Assembly: GCA_016783995.1 (NCBI GenBank)
Contig: JADHVN010000038.1
Location: forward strand, 1-11,820
Direction of reading: 5' to 3'
DNA: 11,820 nucleotides
Source of the DNA: Actinomycetota bacterium
GTDB taxonomy: Bacteria; Actinomycetota; Humimicrobiia; Humimicrobiales; Humimicrobiaceae
Shown here: one piece after another, positions 1-6,583 of the stretch
How positions within the stretch are numbered: position 1 is the first letter of the stretch
How the letters are laid out: every line of letters starts with the position of its first letter
Translations under genes and position numbers: made by a program
The notes under the pieces: model-generated
Seen by the model: the letters and a program-made list of their open reading frames with translations, nothing else
Databases searched by the model: none
Told to the model about the DNA's origin: nothing

Positions 1-114
1 AACTCTTGTTATATATTTTATTAATCTGCTATAGATTATAATATATTATTATGCATCGCAATCAAATAGACCATACAATACAGTGGATTAATGTGTGCTA
101 TCTAAATTTTTTTG

Positions 115-190
115 TTTCGCAGTATCTTAATAGTAGAGCAGTTGACTGTTAACTGAAATATTATAGGTTCGAGCCCAGTCCGAGGAGCTA
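115..190 (+). tRNA. Degenerate tRNA-Asn-like sequence (probable pseudo-tRNA)
   Basis: The 3' part reads GGTTCGAGCCCAGTCCGAG then GAGCTA, which closely follows the T-arm and acceptor end of bacterial tRNA-Asn. The middle holds GACTGTTAAC, an anticodon loop with GTT (Asn), and the D-arm region keeps TAGTAGAGC. The 5' acceptor strand (TTTCGCA) does not pair with CCGAGGA beyond one or two positions, the anticodon stem is broken by an extra base, one T-stem pair is A-A, and the terminal CCA reads CTA. It is therefore probably a decayed tRNA-Asn copy rather than a working gene. Its 3' end resembles the five repeats R1-R5 further right, so it may be the island's original attachment target or an old att copy. 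Confidence 0.5.
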
Positions 191-220
191 ACATTAATCC
201 CCACATGCACTGGCAGCTGA

Positions 221-440
221 CGGCTGCTTTGGCAAAGGCGGCTACTTTATGCTTCTCCTATTAATATAGATACTGAATCCCTTGGAAAACTCTTCATACA
301 CAAAATATTTAAGATGCTTCTGTCTAAGGGCCTCATTTCAGAAAGGATAATAGAATTAATGCTCTAGTGGGTGTTTGATAGTCAGGTGACCTTGAAGACA
401 TTCTATAAATTTAAATCGGACCATGCTCGAATCGCCCGGG
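221..440 (+). pseudogene. Possible IS91-type transposase fragment
   Basis: Reading in frame from 221 gives an open stretch with two stops (365-367 and near 443) that includes LGKLFIHKIFKMLLSKG, LISERIIELML and, after a TAG stop, W. This resembles the part of IS91/IS801-like transposases where a segment of the type HHKVFxMLxxxGxI...LLxW precedes a conserved HSGF motif. Here HSGF is absent and the frame is stopped. It has no start, no zinc-binding N-terminus and no catalytic tyrosine region, so it would be a short relic. The match is from memory of the family only and could be chance in an AT-rich stretch. Confidence 0.33.
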
Positions 441-441
441 C

Positions 442-493
442 TTAACATTTACCATATTTTATGGTATTATAATCATAAATTATGGTAAAGGAG
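442..493 (+). promoter_or_regulatory. Promoter, operator-like inverted repeat and RBS of the wHTH/nucleotidyltransferase operon
   Basis: TTAACA (442-447), a 17-bp spacer and TATTAT (465-470) form a plausible sigma70 promoter; TATAAT at 468-473 is an alternative -10. TTTACCATA (448-456) is mirrored by TATGGTAAA (481-489), and a nearer palindrome, ACCATA-TTT-TATGGT, lies at 451-465. AAAGGAG (487-493) is a good ribosome binding site 7 bases before the ATG at 501. The repeated arms flank the -10, as expected for autoregulation by the wHTH protein encoded next. The same arms precede abiEi at 4072. Confidence 0.55.
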
Positions 494-500
494 CAAAACT

Positions 501-830
501 ATGCTGGAACCTGTACTGGGCAACGGCACCATAGAAAGAATTTTATTTACACTTGAATCTTATGGACAGGCATATCCTACAGAGTTATCAAAGATGTTTA
601 ATATTCCGGTAAATGGAATTCAGCAGCAACTGGAACGTCTGGAGAATGGTGGGGTGGTGGTTAGTTCAATGGTTGGCAGAACCAGGTTATATCAGTTTAA
701 TCCGAGATATCCCTTTTTGAAAGAACTGAGAGCATTGATTCAAAGAGCAATGGAATTTCTGTCTAAAAAAGAAATGCAACAGTATTACAGGAGAAGAACA
801 AGACCGAGGAAGAAAGGTAAACCACTATGA
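501..830 (+). CDS. Winged-helix DNA-binding protein, partner of a nucleotidyltransferase
   Basis: This 109-residue protein has an N-terminal winged-helix fold of ArsR/MarR type at about residues 10-70. Helices read IERILFTLESYG, PTELSKMFNIPVNGIQQQLERLE (recognition part) and the wing VVVSSMVGRTRLYQFNP. The C-terminus is very basic (RRRTRPRKKGK). It starts 7 bases after AAAGGAG and overlaps the next gene by ATGA (827-830). Small wHTH proteins translationally coupled to AbiEii-like or MNT-like nucleotidyltransferases are a known gene arrangement, in which the wHTH member is thought to act as repressor or antitoxin. That role is inferred here. The inverted repeat over its promoter fits autoregulation. 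Confidence 0.7.
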   Translation: MLEPVLGNGTIERILFTLESYGQAYPTELSKMFNIPVNGIQQQLERLENGGVVVSSMVGRTRLYQFNPRYPFLKELRALIQRAMEFLSKKEMQQYYRRRTRPRKKGKPL

Positions 831-1384
831 ATTTAGATTGGCAAAAGGTGGGGATTAAAAAACTAGCAGCAATAATCTCTGCTCATTTGCAAAAGAACGG
901 TATTGAAGTTGTTCTGGTCGGCGGAGCCTGTGTTTCACTCTACTCCGACAATCAATATGTGTCCTATGATATTGACTTGATTACTGAAAGTTCCATCAGA
1001 AAAATAATTCCGGTGCTTGAGGAATTAGGATTTAAAAATACCGGAGGTCGTTTATTTGAAAATCCTCAGTGTAAATTTTTGATAGATTTTCCTGCCCCTC
1101 CTGTATCAATAGGAGATGAACCTATCTATAAGTTTAATAATTTAAAAACATGCTTTGGTACAATCTGTTTATTAACCCCAACAGATTGTATTAGAGACAG
1201 GCTGGCTGCTTATTTTTTCTGGAACGACCAGCAATCTTTAGACCAAGCAGTTATGGTAGCAAAAAGGAACAAAATCCATTTACTAGAAATAAAAGAATGG
1301 GCTGAAAAGCAAGGCAAAATAGAAAAGTATGAAGTTTTCAAGAAAAAATGCAGGGAAGAAGGTTTTAACACTAAAGCAAAGTAA
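827..1384 (+). CDS. Nucleotidyltransferase-fold protein (putative toxin of a type IV-like pair)
   Basis: The 185-residue protein carries the hallmarks of the nucleotidyltransferase superfamily: VLVGGACVSLY (GG at 32-33), then SYDIDLI giving the metal-binding pair D48 and D50, and FLIDFP (D87) as a likely third carboxylate. The later motif LTPTDCIRDRLAAYFFWND (117-135), followed by a region ending EIKEWAEKQGK, is typical of DUF6036/AbiEii-like small nucleotidyltransferases. It overlaps the wHTH gene by 4 bp, which implies coupled translation. Related enzymes transfer a nucleotide to RNA or protein; the target here is unknown. The stop codon at 1382-1384 directly abuts a minus-strand tRNA-like fragment. 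Whether the pair is a true TA system is inference. Confidence 0.7.
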   Translation: MNLDWQKVGIKKLAAIISAHLQKNGIEVVLVGGACVSLYSDNQYVSYDIDLITESSIRKIIPVLEELGFKNTGGRLFENPQCKFLIDFPAPPVSIGDEPIYKFNNLKTCFGTICLLTPTDCIRDRLAAYFFWNDQQSLDQAVMVAKRNKIHLLEIKEWAEKQGKIEKYEVFKKKCREEGFNTKAK

Positions 1385-1425
1385 TGGACCCAGCCGGATT
1401 TGAACCAGCAACCAACAGATTTTTT
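1385..1425 (-). tRNA. 3'-half tRNA-like fragment
   Basis: On the minus strand this reads AATCTGTTGGTTGC, then the T-arm GCTGG-TTCAAAT-CCGGC (complement of 1393-1409) with all five stem positions pairing (one G-T), then TGGGTCC and a discriminator A. No matching 5' acceptor strand, D-arm or clean anticodon stem follows, and no CCA is encoded. It is only a tRNA 3' half. It begins at the base after the nucleotidyltransferase stop codon, as an attachment-site remnant would. Confidence 0.35.
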
Positions 1426-1458
1426 AGGTTATGGTTTAAAAATATTTCCATAGATGAA

Positions 1459-1497
1459 ACAAGCCCCTTAGGGACTTGTCGATCGTAATCCACGATC
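1459..1497. repeat. Two adjacent small hairpins
   Basis: ACAAGCCC-CTTA-GGG(A)CTTGT at 1459-1479 forms a stem with one bulged A. Directly after it, GATCGT-AATCC-ACGATC at 1481-1497 is a perfect 6-bp stem with a 5-base loop. No T-run follows on either strand, so these are weak candidates for terminators. They sit in the gene-free stretch 1385-1828, which otherwise holds the tRNA fragment, repeat R1 and the hipB promoter. Confidence 0.35.
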
Positions 1498-1547
1498 CAT
1501 TAATAATATATAAAAAAACATATCTGTTGCCAACAAAAGAAATCTAA

Positions 1548-1579
1548 TTGTTATCAACATAGACCAGTCCGGGGAGCCA
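1548..1579 (+). repeat. Repeat R1: 32-bp tRNA-Asn-3'-end-like repeat
   Basis: R1 starts TTGTTATCAACATAGA and ends CCAGTCCGGGGAGCCA. It is the first of five copies in the same orientation (also 3902, 5621, 8393 and 9051). The 3' part imitates a tRNA-Asn 3' end with G discriminator and encoded CCA, while the 5' part resembles the anticodon-loop sequence of tRNA-Asn. A second shared block follows at 1602-1650 (CTACACAAACAAACGGGGA...) and recurs after R2 and, shortened, after R4. R1 lies between the nucleotidyltransferase module and hipBA. Confidence 0.8.
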
Positions 1580-1793
1580 ATCAATATAGGCTCTATAGGC
1601 TCTACACAAACAAACGGGGAAACCCATCTTAACAATATAAAGCCGGCTCTCAATTTATACTTTAGAGATCCAGCAGATTCTTAAATTTCTAATAATATAG
1701 CGGATTTGATACATAAAATTGATAATTTTGGTCTAATGAAATATTATAGCTACATTAATTAGATAGAATGTTATTTATATAATATAAAATTTA

Positions 1794-1818
1794 TGCTACA
1801 ATATTAGCCAATATGGAG
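1794..1818 (+). promoter_or_regulatory. Extended -10 promoter and RBS of hipBA
   Basis: TG at 1794-1795, one base, then TACAAT (1797-1802) makes an extended -10 element with no good -35. ATATT-AGCC-AATAT (1801-1814) is a short inverted repeat beside the expected transcription start and could be a HipB operator. GGAG (1815-1818) lies 10 bases before the ATG at 1829. Confidence 0.4.
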
Positions 1819-1828
1819 CTTAATGTAA

Positions 1829-2176
1829 ATGAAAGGCTATGTTATGGATTGGTATGGAATGTCAGATAAAGCAGTAATTAGGGATATTGGAAAAAGAATA
1901 AAGCAGATGAGATTAAATAAGAATATTTCCCAGAAGGCTTTATCTGAAAAAATCGGAATACACAGGGTGACATTAAGTAAAATTGAGAGAGGTCAAAAAA
2001 TATCTCTTCTGACTCTCATTCAAATAATGCGGGGACTTGGAGAATTGCAAAGACTGGAAAATATTATACCGAAAGAAATAATAAGCCCTTTGCAACTGGC
2101 TAAACTTCAGGGGAAAAAAAGAAAAAGAGCCTCAAAACAGACTGAAGCTCAGGAAGAGAAAGAACCGGAATGGTAG
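1829..2176 (+). CDS. hipB: HipB-like antitoxin / Xre-family repressor
   Basis: A 115-residue protein with a Xre/HTH_3 domain at about residues 18-75: IGKRIKQMRLNKNISQKALS, then the recognition region IHRVTLSKIERGQK (44-57), and a basic, charged tail (GKKRKRASKQ...). In HipBA systems HipB binds operator DNA, neutralises the HipA kinase and represses the operon. The gene overlaps hipA by 7 bp (2170-2176), so the two are translationally coupled. The start is uncertain: ATG 1829 has GGAG 10 bases upstream, while ATG 1844 has AAAGG 7 bases upstream and would give a protein starting MDWYGMSDK. The HTH is unaffected by this choice. Confidence 0.85.
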   Translation: MKGYVMDWYGMSDKAVIRDIGKRIKQMRLNKNISQKALSEKIGIHRVTLSKIERGQKISLLTLIQIMRGLGELQRLENIIPKEIISPLQLAKLQGKKRKRASKQTEAQEEKEPEW

Positions 2177-3465
2177 CATTTATTAATATTTGGAACAGAA
2201 GAGTAGGAGCAGTTTCCTGGGATGAGGAAAGAAGACTGGCTACAATGGAGTTCGATGAAAACTTTATCAAGGAGGGGATAGATTTATCTCCAATAATAAT
2301 GCCGTTGAGTAAACTGATCAAAGGTAATAGGATCTATTCTTTTGAAAATCTTCCGGAAATAACATATAAAGGATTACCGGGCCTTTTAGCAGACTCTCTT
2401 CCAGACAGGTATGGAAACAGATTAATCAATGAGTGGCTTGCAATACAGGGAAGGTCAGAAGAAGACTTTAGCACGGTTGACAGGTTATGTTATATCGGAA
2501 AAAGAGGGATGGGGGCACTTGAATATGAACCGGCAATCCTTGGAAAAGAAGATAGATCTGAATCAATCAATATAGAGGAATTGGCAGAACTGGCCAGACA
2601 TGTATTAAATGAAAGAAAAAAATTAAATCCACGTTCCCGGATCAGTGATAAAAATACTCTAAACGAAATTATAAGAGTAGGTACTTCTGCAGGTGGAGCA
2701 AGGGCTAAAGCTGTGATTGCAATAAATAACCAGACAGGTGGAATTCGTTCGGGGCAAGTAGATGTTCCGGAAGGTTTTGAGCATTGGATCTTAAAGTTTG
2801 ATGGAATAAAGGATAATCAATTAGGGGAACCTGCAGGATATGGAAGGGTTGAATATGCTTATCACAAAATGGCAAAAGATGCAGGAATAAATATGGAAGA
2901 ATGCAGGCTTATAGAAGAGAACAGTAGAGCACATTTTATGACAAAACGGTTCGATAGAAAACCGGGAAATGAAAGAATTCATATGCAAACGCTATGTGCC
3001 ATTGCTCATTTTGATTATAATGATCCTAATTCATATTCATATGAGCAATTATTCCAGATTATACGAAAAATAAGATTACCCTATGCGGATGCCCGGGAAA
3101 TATATAGAAGGATAGTATTTAATATAGCAGGGAAAAATCTTGATGACCACACAAAAAATATCTCTTTTCTTTTAAGAGAAAACCAATCCTGGAGATTATC
3201 TCCAGCATATGATCTTATTTATAACCACAATCCAGAAGGAAAGTGGACTAGAAGACACCAGATGTCAGTTAATGGAAAGAGGGAGAATATTAGTTATAAT
3301 GATTTAATTACTCTGGGTAATGAAAACAGTATTAAGTCCCCAAAAGAAATAATAGAACAGGTATTGGAAGTTCTAAATAATTGGAAAAAATATGCAAAGG
3401 ATATTGGCCTGGAAAAGAGGAGAATAGAAGAGATAAATAAAAACATGGAATTGAATATAAAATAA
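2170..3465 (+). CDS. hipA: HipA-family serine/threonine kinase toxin
   Basis: At 431 residues this is full length for the family (E. coli HipA has 440). The N-terminal HipA_N-like subdomain spans about 5-110. The kinase core shows the glycine-rich GTSAGGARAKAVIAI (171-185), the ATP-binding lysine in HWILKFD (K209), FMTKRFDR (256-263), the catalytic segment GKNLDDHTKNISFL (321-334; D325, D326, H327, N330) and the metal-binding LSPAYDL (D348). All key positions are intact, so it is probably active. HipA enzymes phosphorylate aminoacyl-tRNA synthetases such as GltX and arrest translation; the target of this one cannot be read from sequence. The start overlaps the end of hipB (ATGGTAG). Confidence 0.92.
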   Translation: MVAFINIWNRRVGAVSWDEERRLATMEFDENFIKEGIDLSPIIMPLSKLIKGNRIYSFENLPEITYKGLPGLLADSLPDRYGNRLINEWLAIQGRSEEDFSTVDRLCYIGKRGMGALEYEPAILGKEDRSESINIEELAELARHVLNERKKLNPRSRISDKNTLNEIIRVGTSAGGARAKAVIAINNQTGGIRSGQVDVPEGFEHWILKFDGIKDNQLGEPAGYGRVEYAYHKMAKDAGINMEECRLIEENSRAHFMTKRFDRKPGNERIHMQTLCAIAHFDYNDPNSYSYEQLFQIIRKIRLPYADAREIYRRIVFNIAGKNLDDHTKNISFLLRENQSWRLSPAYDLIYNHNPEGKWTRRHQMSVNGKRENISYNDLITLGNENSIKSPKEIIEQVLEVLNNWKKYAKDIGLEKRRIEEINKNMELNIK

Positions 3466-3475
3466 TCCTTACATG

Positions 3476-3747
3476 TAAGAATTATTTCAGTACGAAGATC
3501 AAGGAAGGAGGAGGTTGATATATATGAAAGCTCGTGAGTTTGATAAGAAATTTGATGAAAGCAAAGATATTTCAAAATACCTTGATGCACCAAAGGCGAG
3601 AAGGCCCAAACAGGAATAAAAGAGAGTCAATGTAGATTTCTCTTTGTTGATGATCAATTTATTGGATAAAGAGGCAAAACGATTAGGTGTGCCCGGCAGT
3701 CCATTATTAAAGTATAGATAGCAGAGCGTCTTGAAAAGATATCTTGA
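3476..3747 (+). pseudogene. Decayed brnT 3' end and brnA pseudogene
   Basis: From 3476 the sequence repeats the end of the intact brnT and all of brnA found at 8697-8971. It shares AGAATTATTTCAGTAC, a GGAAGGAGGAGG ribosome site and ATGAAAGCTCGTGAGTTTGA (ATG at 3524). The brnA frame stops at codon 32, where CAA of the intact copy is TAA. It then has a one-base loss (CCACGG to CCCGG) and a TGG-to-TAG change, before ending at the matching TGA (3745-3747). The front of brnT is missing. The homology continues past the gene through the AAAATAAAACTCTCC flank to repeat R2. It is a truncated, mutated duplicate of the brnTA cassette, sitting just after hipA. Confidence 0.88.
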
Positions 3748-3901
3748 AAATATCTGATGCTATATAGTAGAGGAATCTAAAATTATCTATAAGTTAGATA
3801 GTACAATTAATAAATAGCAAAATAAAACTCTCCTTAAAAATATCCGATTTTTTAAATGTAGAATTTAACAGATTATATTCAAAATAAGGGTACAATGTAA
3901 T

Positions 3902-3933
3902 TTGTTATCAACATCGTCCAGTCCGGGGAGCCA
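3902..3933 (+). repeat. Repeat R2: tRNA-Asn-3'-end-like repeat
   Basis: This copy differs from the consensus by CATCGTCCAG in place of CATCGACCAG. The sequence before it (ACAATGTAAT) is shared with R5, extending the homology leftwards. After it, a short ATGATTCAAAC stretch matches the block after R3 and R5, and CTACACCAACAAACAGGG (3957 on) matches the block after R1, so R2 combines both classes of downstream flank. Apart from R2, the stretch 3466-4071 holds the brnA pseudogene and the abiEi promoter. Confidence 0.8.
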
Positions 3934-4040
3934 AATTTGATGATTCAAACTCAGTTCTACACCAACAAACAGGGCAACCAATTCTAACTACAAAGATACT
4001 TATCTAAGGGCTTGTAAAAAATAATATTTAGTGTAATATA

Positions 4041-4078
4041 TTACCATATAATAATTATAATATATTATATTATGGTAA
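4041..4078 (+). promoter_or_regulatory. Promoter/operator overlapping the abiEi start codon
   Basis: TTACCATA (4041-4048) is mirrored by TATGGTAA (4071-4078), and the ATG of abiEi (4072) lies inside the right arm. TATAAT occurs at 4047-4052 and 4056-4061 between the arms; no strong -35 is visible. No ribosome binding site precedes the ATG, so transcripts from either -10 would be leaderless or nearly so. AbiEi proteins repress their own promoters through inverted repeats, which fits. The arm-to-arm distance is 30 bp, against 32 bp for the same arms before the wHTH gene at 501. Confidence 0.55.
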
Positions 4079-4851
4079 ATAAAAGCACTATTTTGTCAAA
4101 AAAGGATTTAAAACTATTAGAAAATGCAATTCTAAGTCATGGAAGAATTTTAAATTCCAGTCAGTTAAAAAATATCTTCAGCAAAGATTATTCATTAGGG
4201 GAGGTAAACAACCGTGTTTCCTTACTGGCTAAAATAGGTTGGCTGCTTAGAATAAAAAAAGGATTATATGTAATAGTTACTGACTTTAGCACTCTTGGTT
4301 TTAATGATTTATCCATATACTTGATTGTTAAAGCCTTAAATGAAAATTCTTATATCTCATTTGAAAGTGCCTTACAACATCATGGAATTTTTGACCAGAT
4401 GCTGTCTGCTGTAGAATCAGTTACTTTTGAAAGAGCAAGAAAATATAAATTTCAAGATACGAAAATAAATTTCCTAAGTATTAAAAAAAAGCTTTATTTC
4501 GGGTTGTCTAGTGAACGTATAGAATCTGATTTTGTAAATATTGCTGATATAGAGAAAGCCATTTTAGATATGCTTTATTTTAGAAAAAATTCTTACAATA
4601 TAAGCTTAATCTGGGAAAAACTAAATGAATACAAGAGGGATTTTGATTTTAAGAAATTAATAAGATATGCAAAAAGATTCAATGATACTATTGTTAGGCA
4701 AGTTGGATTCCTGCTTGATAAGCTTGGAATCGAGACAGAGGATTTATATCAAATAATTAAAGGAAAGAATAGCTACAGCATAATGACAAATAATTCTAAT
4801 CAATTTAATAGTAAGTGGAGACTGTATTATGACCATAAGATTATTAAATAA
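4072..4851 (+). CDS. abiEi: AbiEi-family type IV antitoxin / transcriptional repressor
   Basis: A 259-residue protein with the AbiEi layout: an N-terminal winged helix (about 10-70, ending IKKGLYVIVTD), then the family segment SYISFESALQHHGIFDQ (93-109), a TFERARKYKF strand, ADIEKAILDMLYF (158-170) and a helical C-terminus. AbiEi binds DNA to repress the operon and counteracts AbiEii without binding it directly (type IV TA). The gene overlaps abiEii by 23 bp. The ATG has no ribosome site and falls inside the operator arm, so leaderless translation is likely. The repressor may still be functional although its toxin partner is frameshifted. Confidence 0.88.
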   Translation: MVNKSTILSKKDLKLLENAILSHGRILNSSQLKNIFSKDYSLGEVNNRVSLLAKIGWLLRIKKGLYVIVTDFSTLGFNDLSIYLIVKALNENSYISFESALQHHGIFDQMLSAVESVTFERARKYKFQDTKINFLSIKKKLYFGLSSERIESDFVNIADIEKAILDMLYFRKNSYNISLIWEKLNEYKRDFDFKKLIRYAKRFNDTIVRQVGFLLDKLGIETEDLYQIIKGKNSYSIMTNNSNQFNSKWRLYYDHKIIK

Positions 4852-5600
4852 ACAACAATTAAGTTTGATTAATAAAAATACTTTAAAATATAGATTAGCT
4901 GAGGCTGAAAAAGATTATTTTTTAGCTATTGTATTAAATTACATCTATAATTCTAATTTAAAGGATAAACTTGTTTTTAAGGGAGGAACAGCTCTTTATC
5001 ATTGTTACTTACCTCAGTTCCGGTTTTCCGAGGATCTTGATTTTACCTCAACAGTTAAAGATATTACTTTAAAAAAATATAGTGGACGTCTTGAAACTTG
5101 AAGATTTTCTGGAAGTAAAAAAGCATTATGTTTCAAATAAAACCTTAAAAATTGAAAAATTGAAATATCAAGGCCCACTTGATATGCCAAATTCACTAAA
5201 AGTGGAAATTGATTTTACTCAAAATATTGTTCTTACTCCCACAGAAATGGAATATAAAAATTTTTGGAAAGTTAAAACAGAATTAAAAGTTATGGATATA
5301 AGAGAGATTAGTGCTGAAAAAATTAGAGCAATGAGTGATAGAGCAAGATATAGAGATTTTTATGATCAGTATATGATTTTGAAAAATTATGATATTAAAT
5401 TGGATGAAATTATTAATCTAGTCGAGCAAAAAGAAATAAGGGAGCCAATAAGTCCAGCATCGATTTTATCAAATTGGGAGATTGCTAAAGAAGAGAAATC
5501 AAAAGATCTGCTAAGAGTTTATTATAAAGAGGTTATATCAGATACCAATATTGAAAAGATGCTAAAAAAGTTATCATTTAGTACGATTATTGTAAAATAA
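4829..5600 (+). pseudogene. abiEii: AbiEii nucleotidyltransferase toxin, frameshifted at an A7 run
   Basis: The first frame (4829-5101) carries VFKGGTALYHCY (GG at 52-53) and RFSEDLDFT (D69, D71), the nucleotidyltransferase core of AbiEii. It then hits TGA. The next frame resumes at once with KLKYQGPLDMPNSLKVEIDF, AEKIRAMSDRARYRDFYD and a normal C-terminus ending at 5600. Dropping one A from the seven at 5071-5077 fuses them as ITLKNIVDVLKLEDF into 256 residues, normal for the family. The break may be a true mutation, a sequencing error in a homopolymer, or a transcriptional slippage site. AbiEii enzymes use GTP or other NTPs, in some members to add nucleotides to tRNA and stop growth. As read, the toxin is truncated and probably inactive. 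Confidence 0.85.
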
Positions 5601-5620
5601 TGCTGTAAATATTTTGCGAA

Positions 5621-5652
5621 TTGTTATCAACATTGACCAGCCCGGGGAGCCA
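5621..5652 (+). repeat. Repeat R3: tRNA-Asn-3'-end-like repeat
   Basis: R3 starts 20 bases after the abiEii stop and carries CATTGACCAGCCCGGGGAGCCA instead of CATCGACCAGTCCGGGG... at two positions. It is followed by a flank (5653 to about 5745) closely related to the flank of R5, including ATTCAAACCAATATCA and TTTCTGCCAGCGTTTTCC. Confidence 0.8.
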
Positions 5653-5714
5653 ATCTGTATTATTCAAACCAATATCAGGTATTCCCGGGTCTTTATCAGA
5701 ATTATTCATATCTG

Positions 5715-5758
5715 AATTTCTGCCAGCGTTTTCCTTCGCCCAGCCGCTGGCAGAAATT
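5715..5758. repeat. Perfect 14-bp inverted repeat in the R3 flank
   Basis: AATTTCTGCCAGCG (5715-5728) is mirrored exactly by CGCTGGCAGAAATT (5745-5758) around a 16-base loop. The matching flank of R5 keeps the left arm (AATTTCCGCCAGCG, from about 9145) but its right arm has decayed. No T-run follows directly, so it is not a classic terminator for abiE, though it could act as one. The rest of 5760-5880 shows nothing I can assign. Confidence 0.7.
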
Positions 5759-5886
5759 TGGTGGTCTGCGCTTTCAAGCTCCTGATAAACAAATTTTAGA
5801 TAAAATAAAAAACCTAATTTTATATTATAAGTAAGAGAATAATCTGGTAAAATGTAATTAGTTTAATTTTGATTCTGATAATTTTC

Positions 5887-5914
5887 TTGATAAAAGATCC
5901 AGGCTGTATAAAAT
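5887..5914 (+). promoter_or_regulatory. Promoter of the DUF6557/DUF7309 pair
   Basis: TTGATA (5887-5892), a 16-bp spacer and TAAAAT (5909-5914), the latter preceded by TGTA, give a good promoter. The predicted start near 5921 leaves about 27 bases of leader before the ATG at 5948. Confidence 0.45.
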
Positions 5915-5947
5915 AGAAAGCTGATCTTTATTTTTTATGGTGACAAA

Positions 5948-6547
5948 ATGATTTTTAAAGAGTTAATAAATACTGTAAATTACAATTATATGTGGGCTGT
6001 GCTTGATAAGGAATACAATCATAAAGATGGCGCTTACGAAGCTTATAAAAGGGTAATTGAAGAATTAAAGACACTCAAACCCAGATCCTGCAAACCACCG
6101 ATTACCCTTATTGTGGCAAAAATAGAGGATTGCATTGAGCCAGGTACATCTATTTTTGATGTGTTTGGTATAATAAAGGGTGATAAAAACCATTATGCAC
6201 TTGAGATGACATCCTGGGATGAATGGCTAAATTTTAATGTTTTAGATAAATGTATTGAAGTTTACGGAAATGCAGATGTAACGGCCTATTCTTTGTACGA
6301 GATGACATTCTTCGGGTATTCCAAAAAAACTGTGGATGAAAGAGTTAAACAGGAAAAACGAATATTGGACAAAAGTATCAAAGAAATAGAAAGCGGCACC
6401 TCTCAATTAATTTCATTTGAAGAAGCTATGGCCAAAATAGGTTTTATTGATAAACGAACTCCCATGGAAAAAGAAAAAGAATGCAGGGAGTATTGGCGGA
6501 TTACTGCCATGAATGAAAAGATTTATAAAATGTTACTGGGAAGATGA
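5948..6547 (+). CDS. DUF6557-like protein of unknown function
   Basis: A 199-residue soluble protein. MIFKELINTVNYNYMWAVL at the start, a YKRVIEELKTLKP helix (33-45), YALEMTSWDEWLNFNV (83-98) and VTAYSLYEMTFFGYS (111-125) match my memory of the DUF6557 pattern (MTFKEL...V..., W-E-W-L-x-M, CLWEMTFFGF). The C-terminal third (130-199) is charged and helical and appears additional. There is no signal peptide or membrane segment. The gene is followed after 36 bases by the DUF7309-like gene on the same strand, so the two probably form an operon. Their position between TA modules suggests, but does not show, an accessory or defence-type role. Confidence 0.6.
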   Translation: MIFKELINTVNYNYMWAVLDKEYNHKDGAYEAYKRVIEELKTLKPRSCKPPITLIVAKIEDCIEPGTSIFDVFGIIKGDKNHYALEMTSWDEWLNFNVLDKCIEVYGNADVTAYSLYEMTFFGYSKKTVDERVKQEKRILDKSIKEIESGTSQLISFEEAMAKIGFIDKRTPMEKEKECREYWRITAMNEKIYKMLLGR

Positions 6548-6583
6548 ATTAGTAGAATTTATCAAGACGGGGATGCATAAACC

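Noticed and set aside
1468..1653. Minus-strand open frame of 61 codons
   Set aside because: It runs across repeat R1 and its flank, has no recognisable protein pattern and no ribosome site.
3294..3593. Minus-strand open frame of 99 codons over the hipA end, with a similar one at 8568-8816
   Set aside because: Both share residues because they are antisense to the duplicated brnTA DNA, not because a gene is conserved there.
5071..5077. Programmed ribosomal -1 frameshift in abiEii
   Set aside because: The second half lies in the +1 frame, and no classic X-XXY-YYZ -1 site followed by a stem would restore it; slippage, mutation or read error are better explanations.
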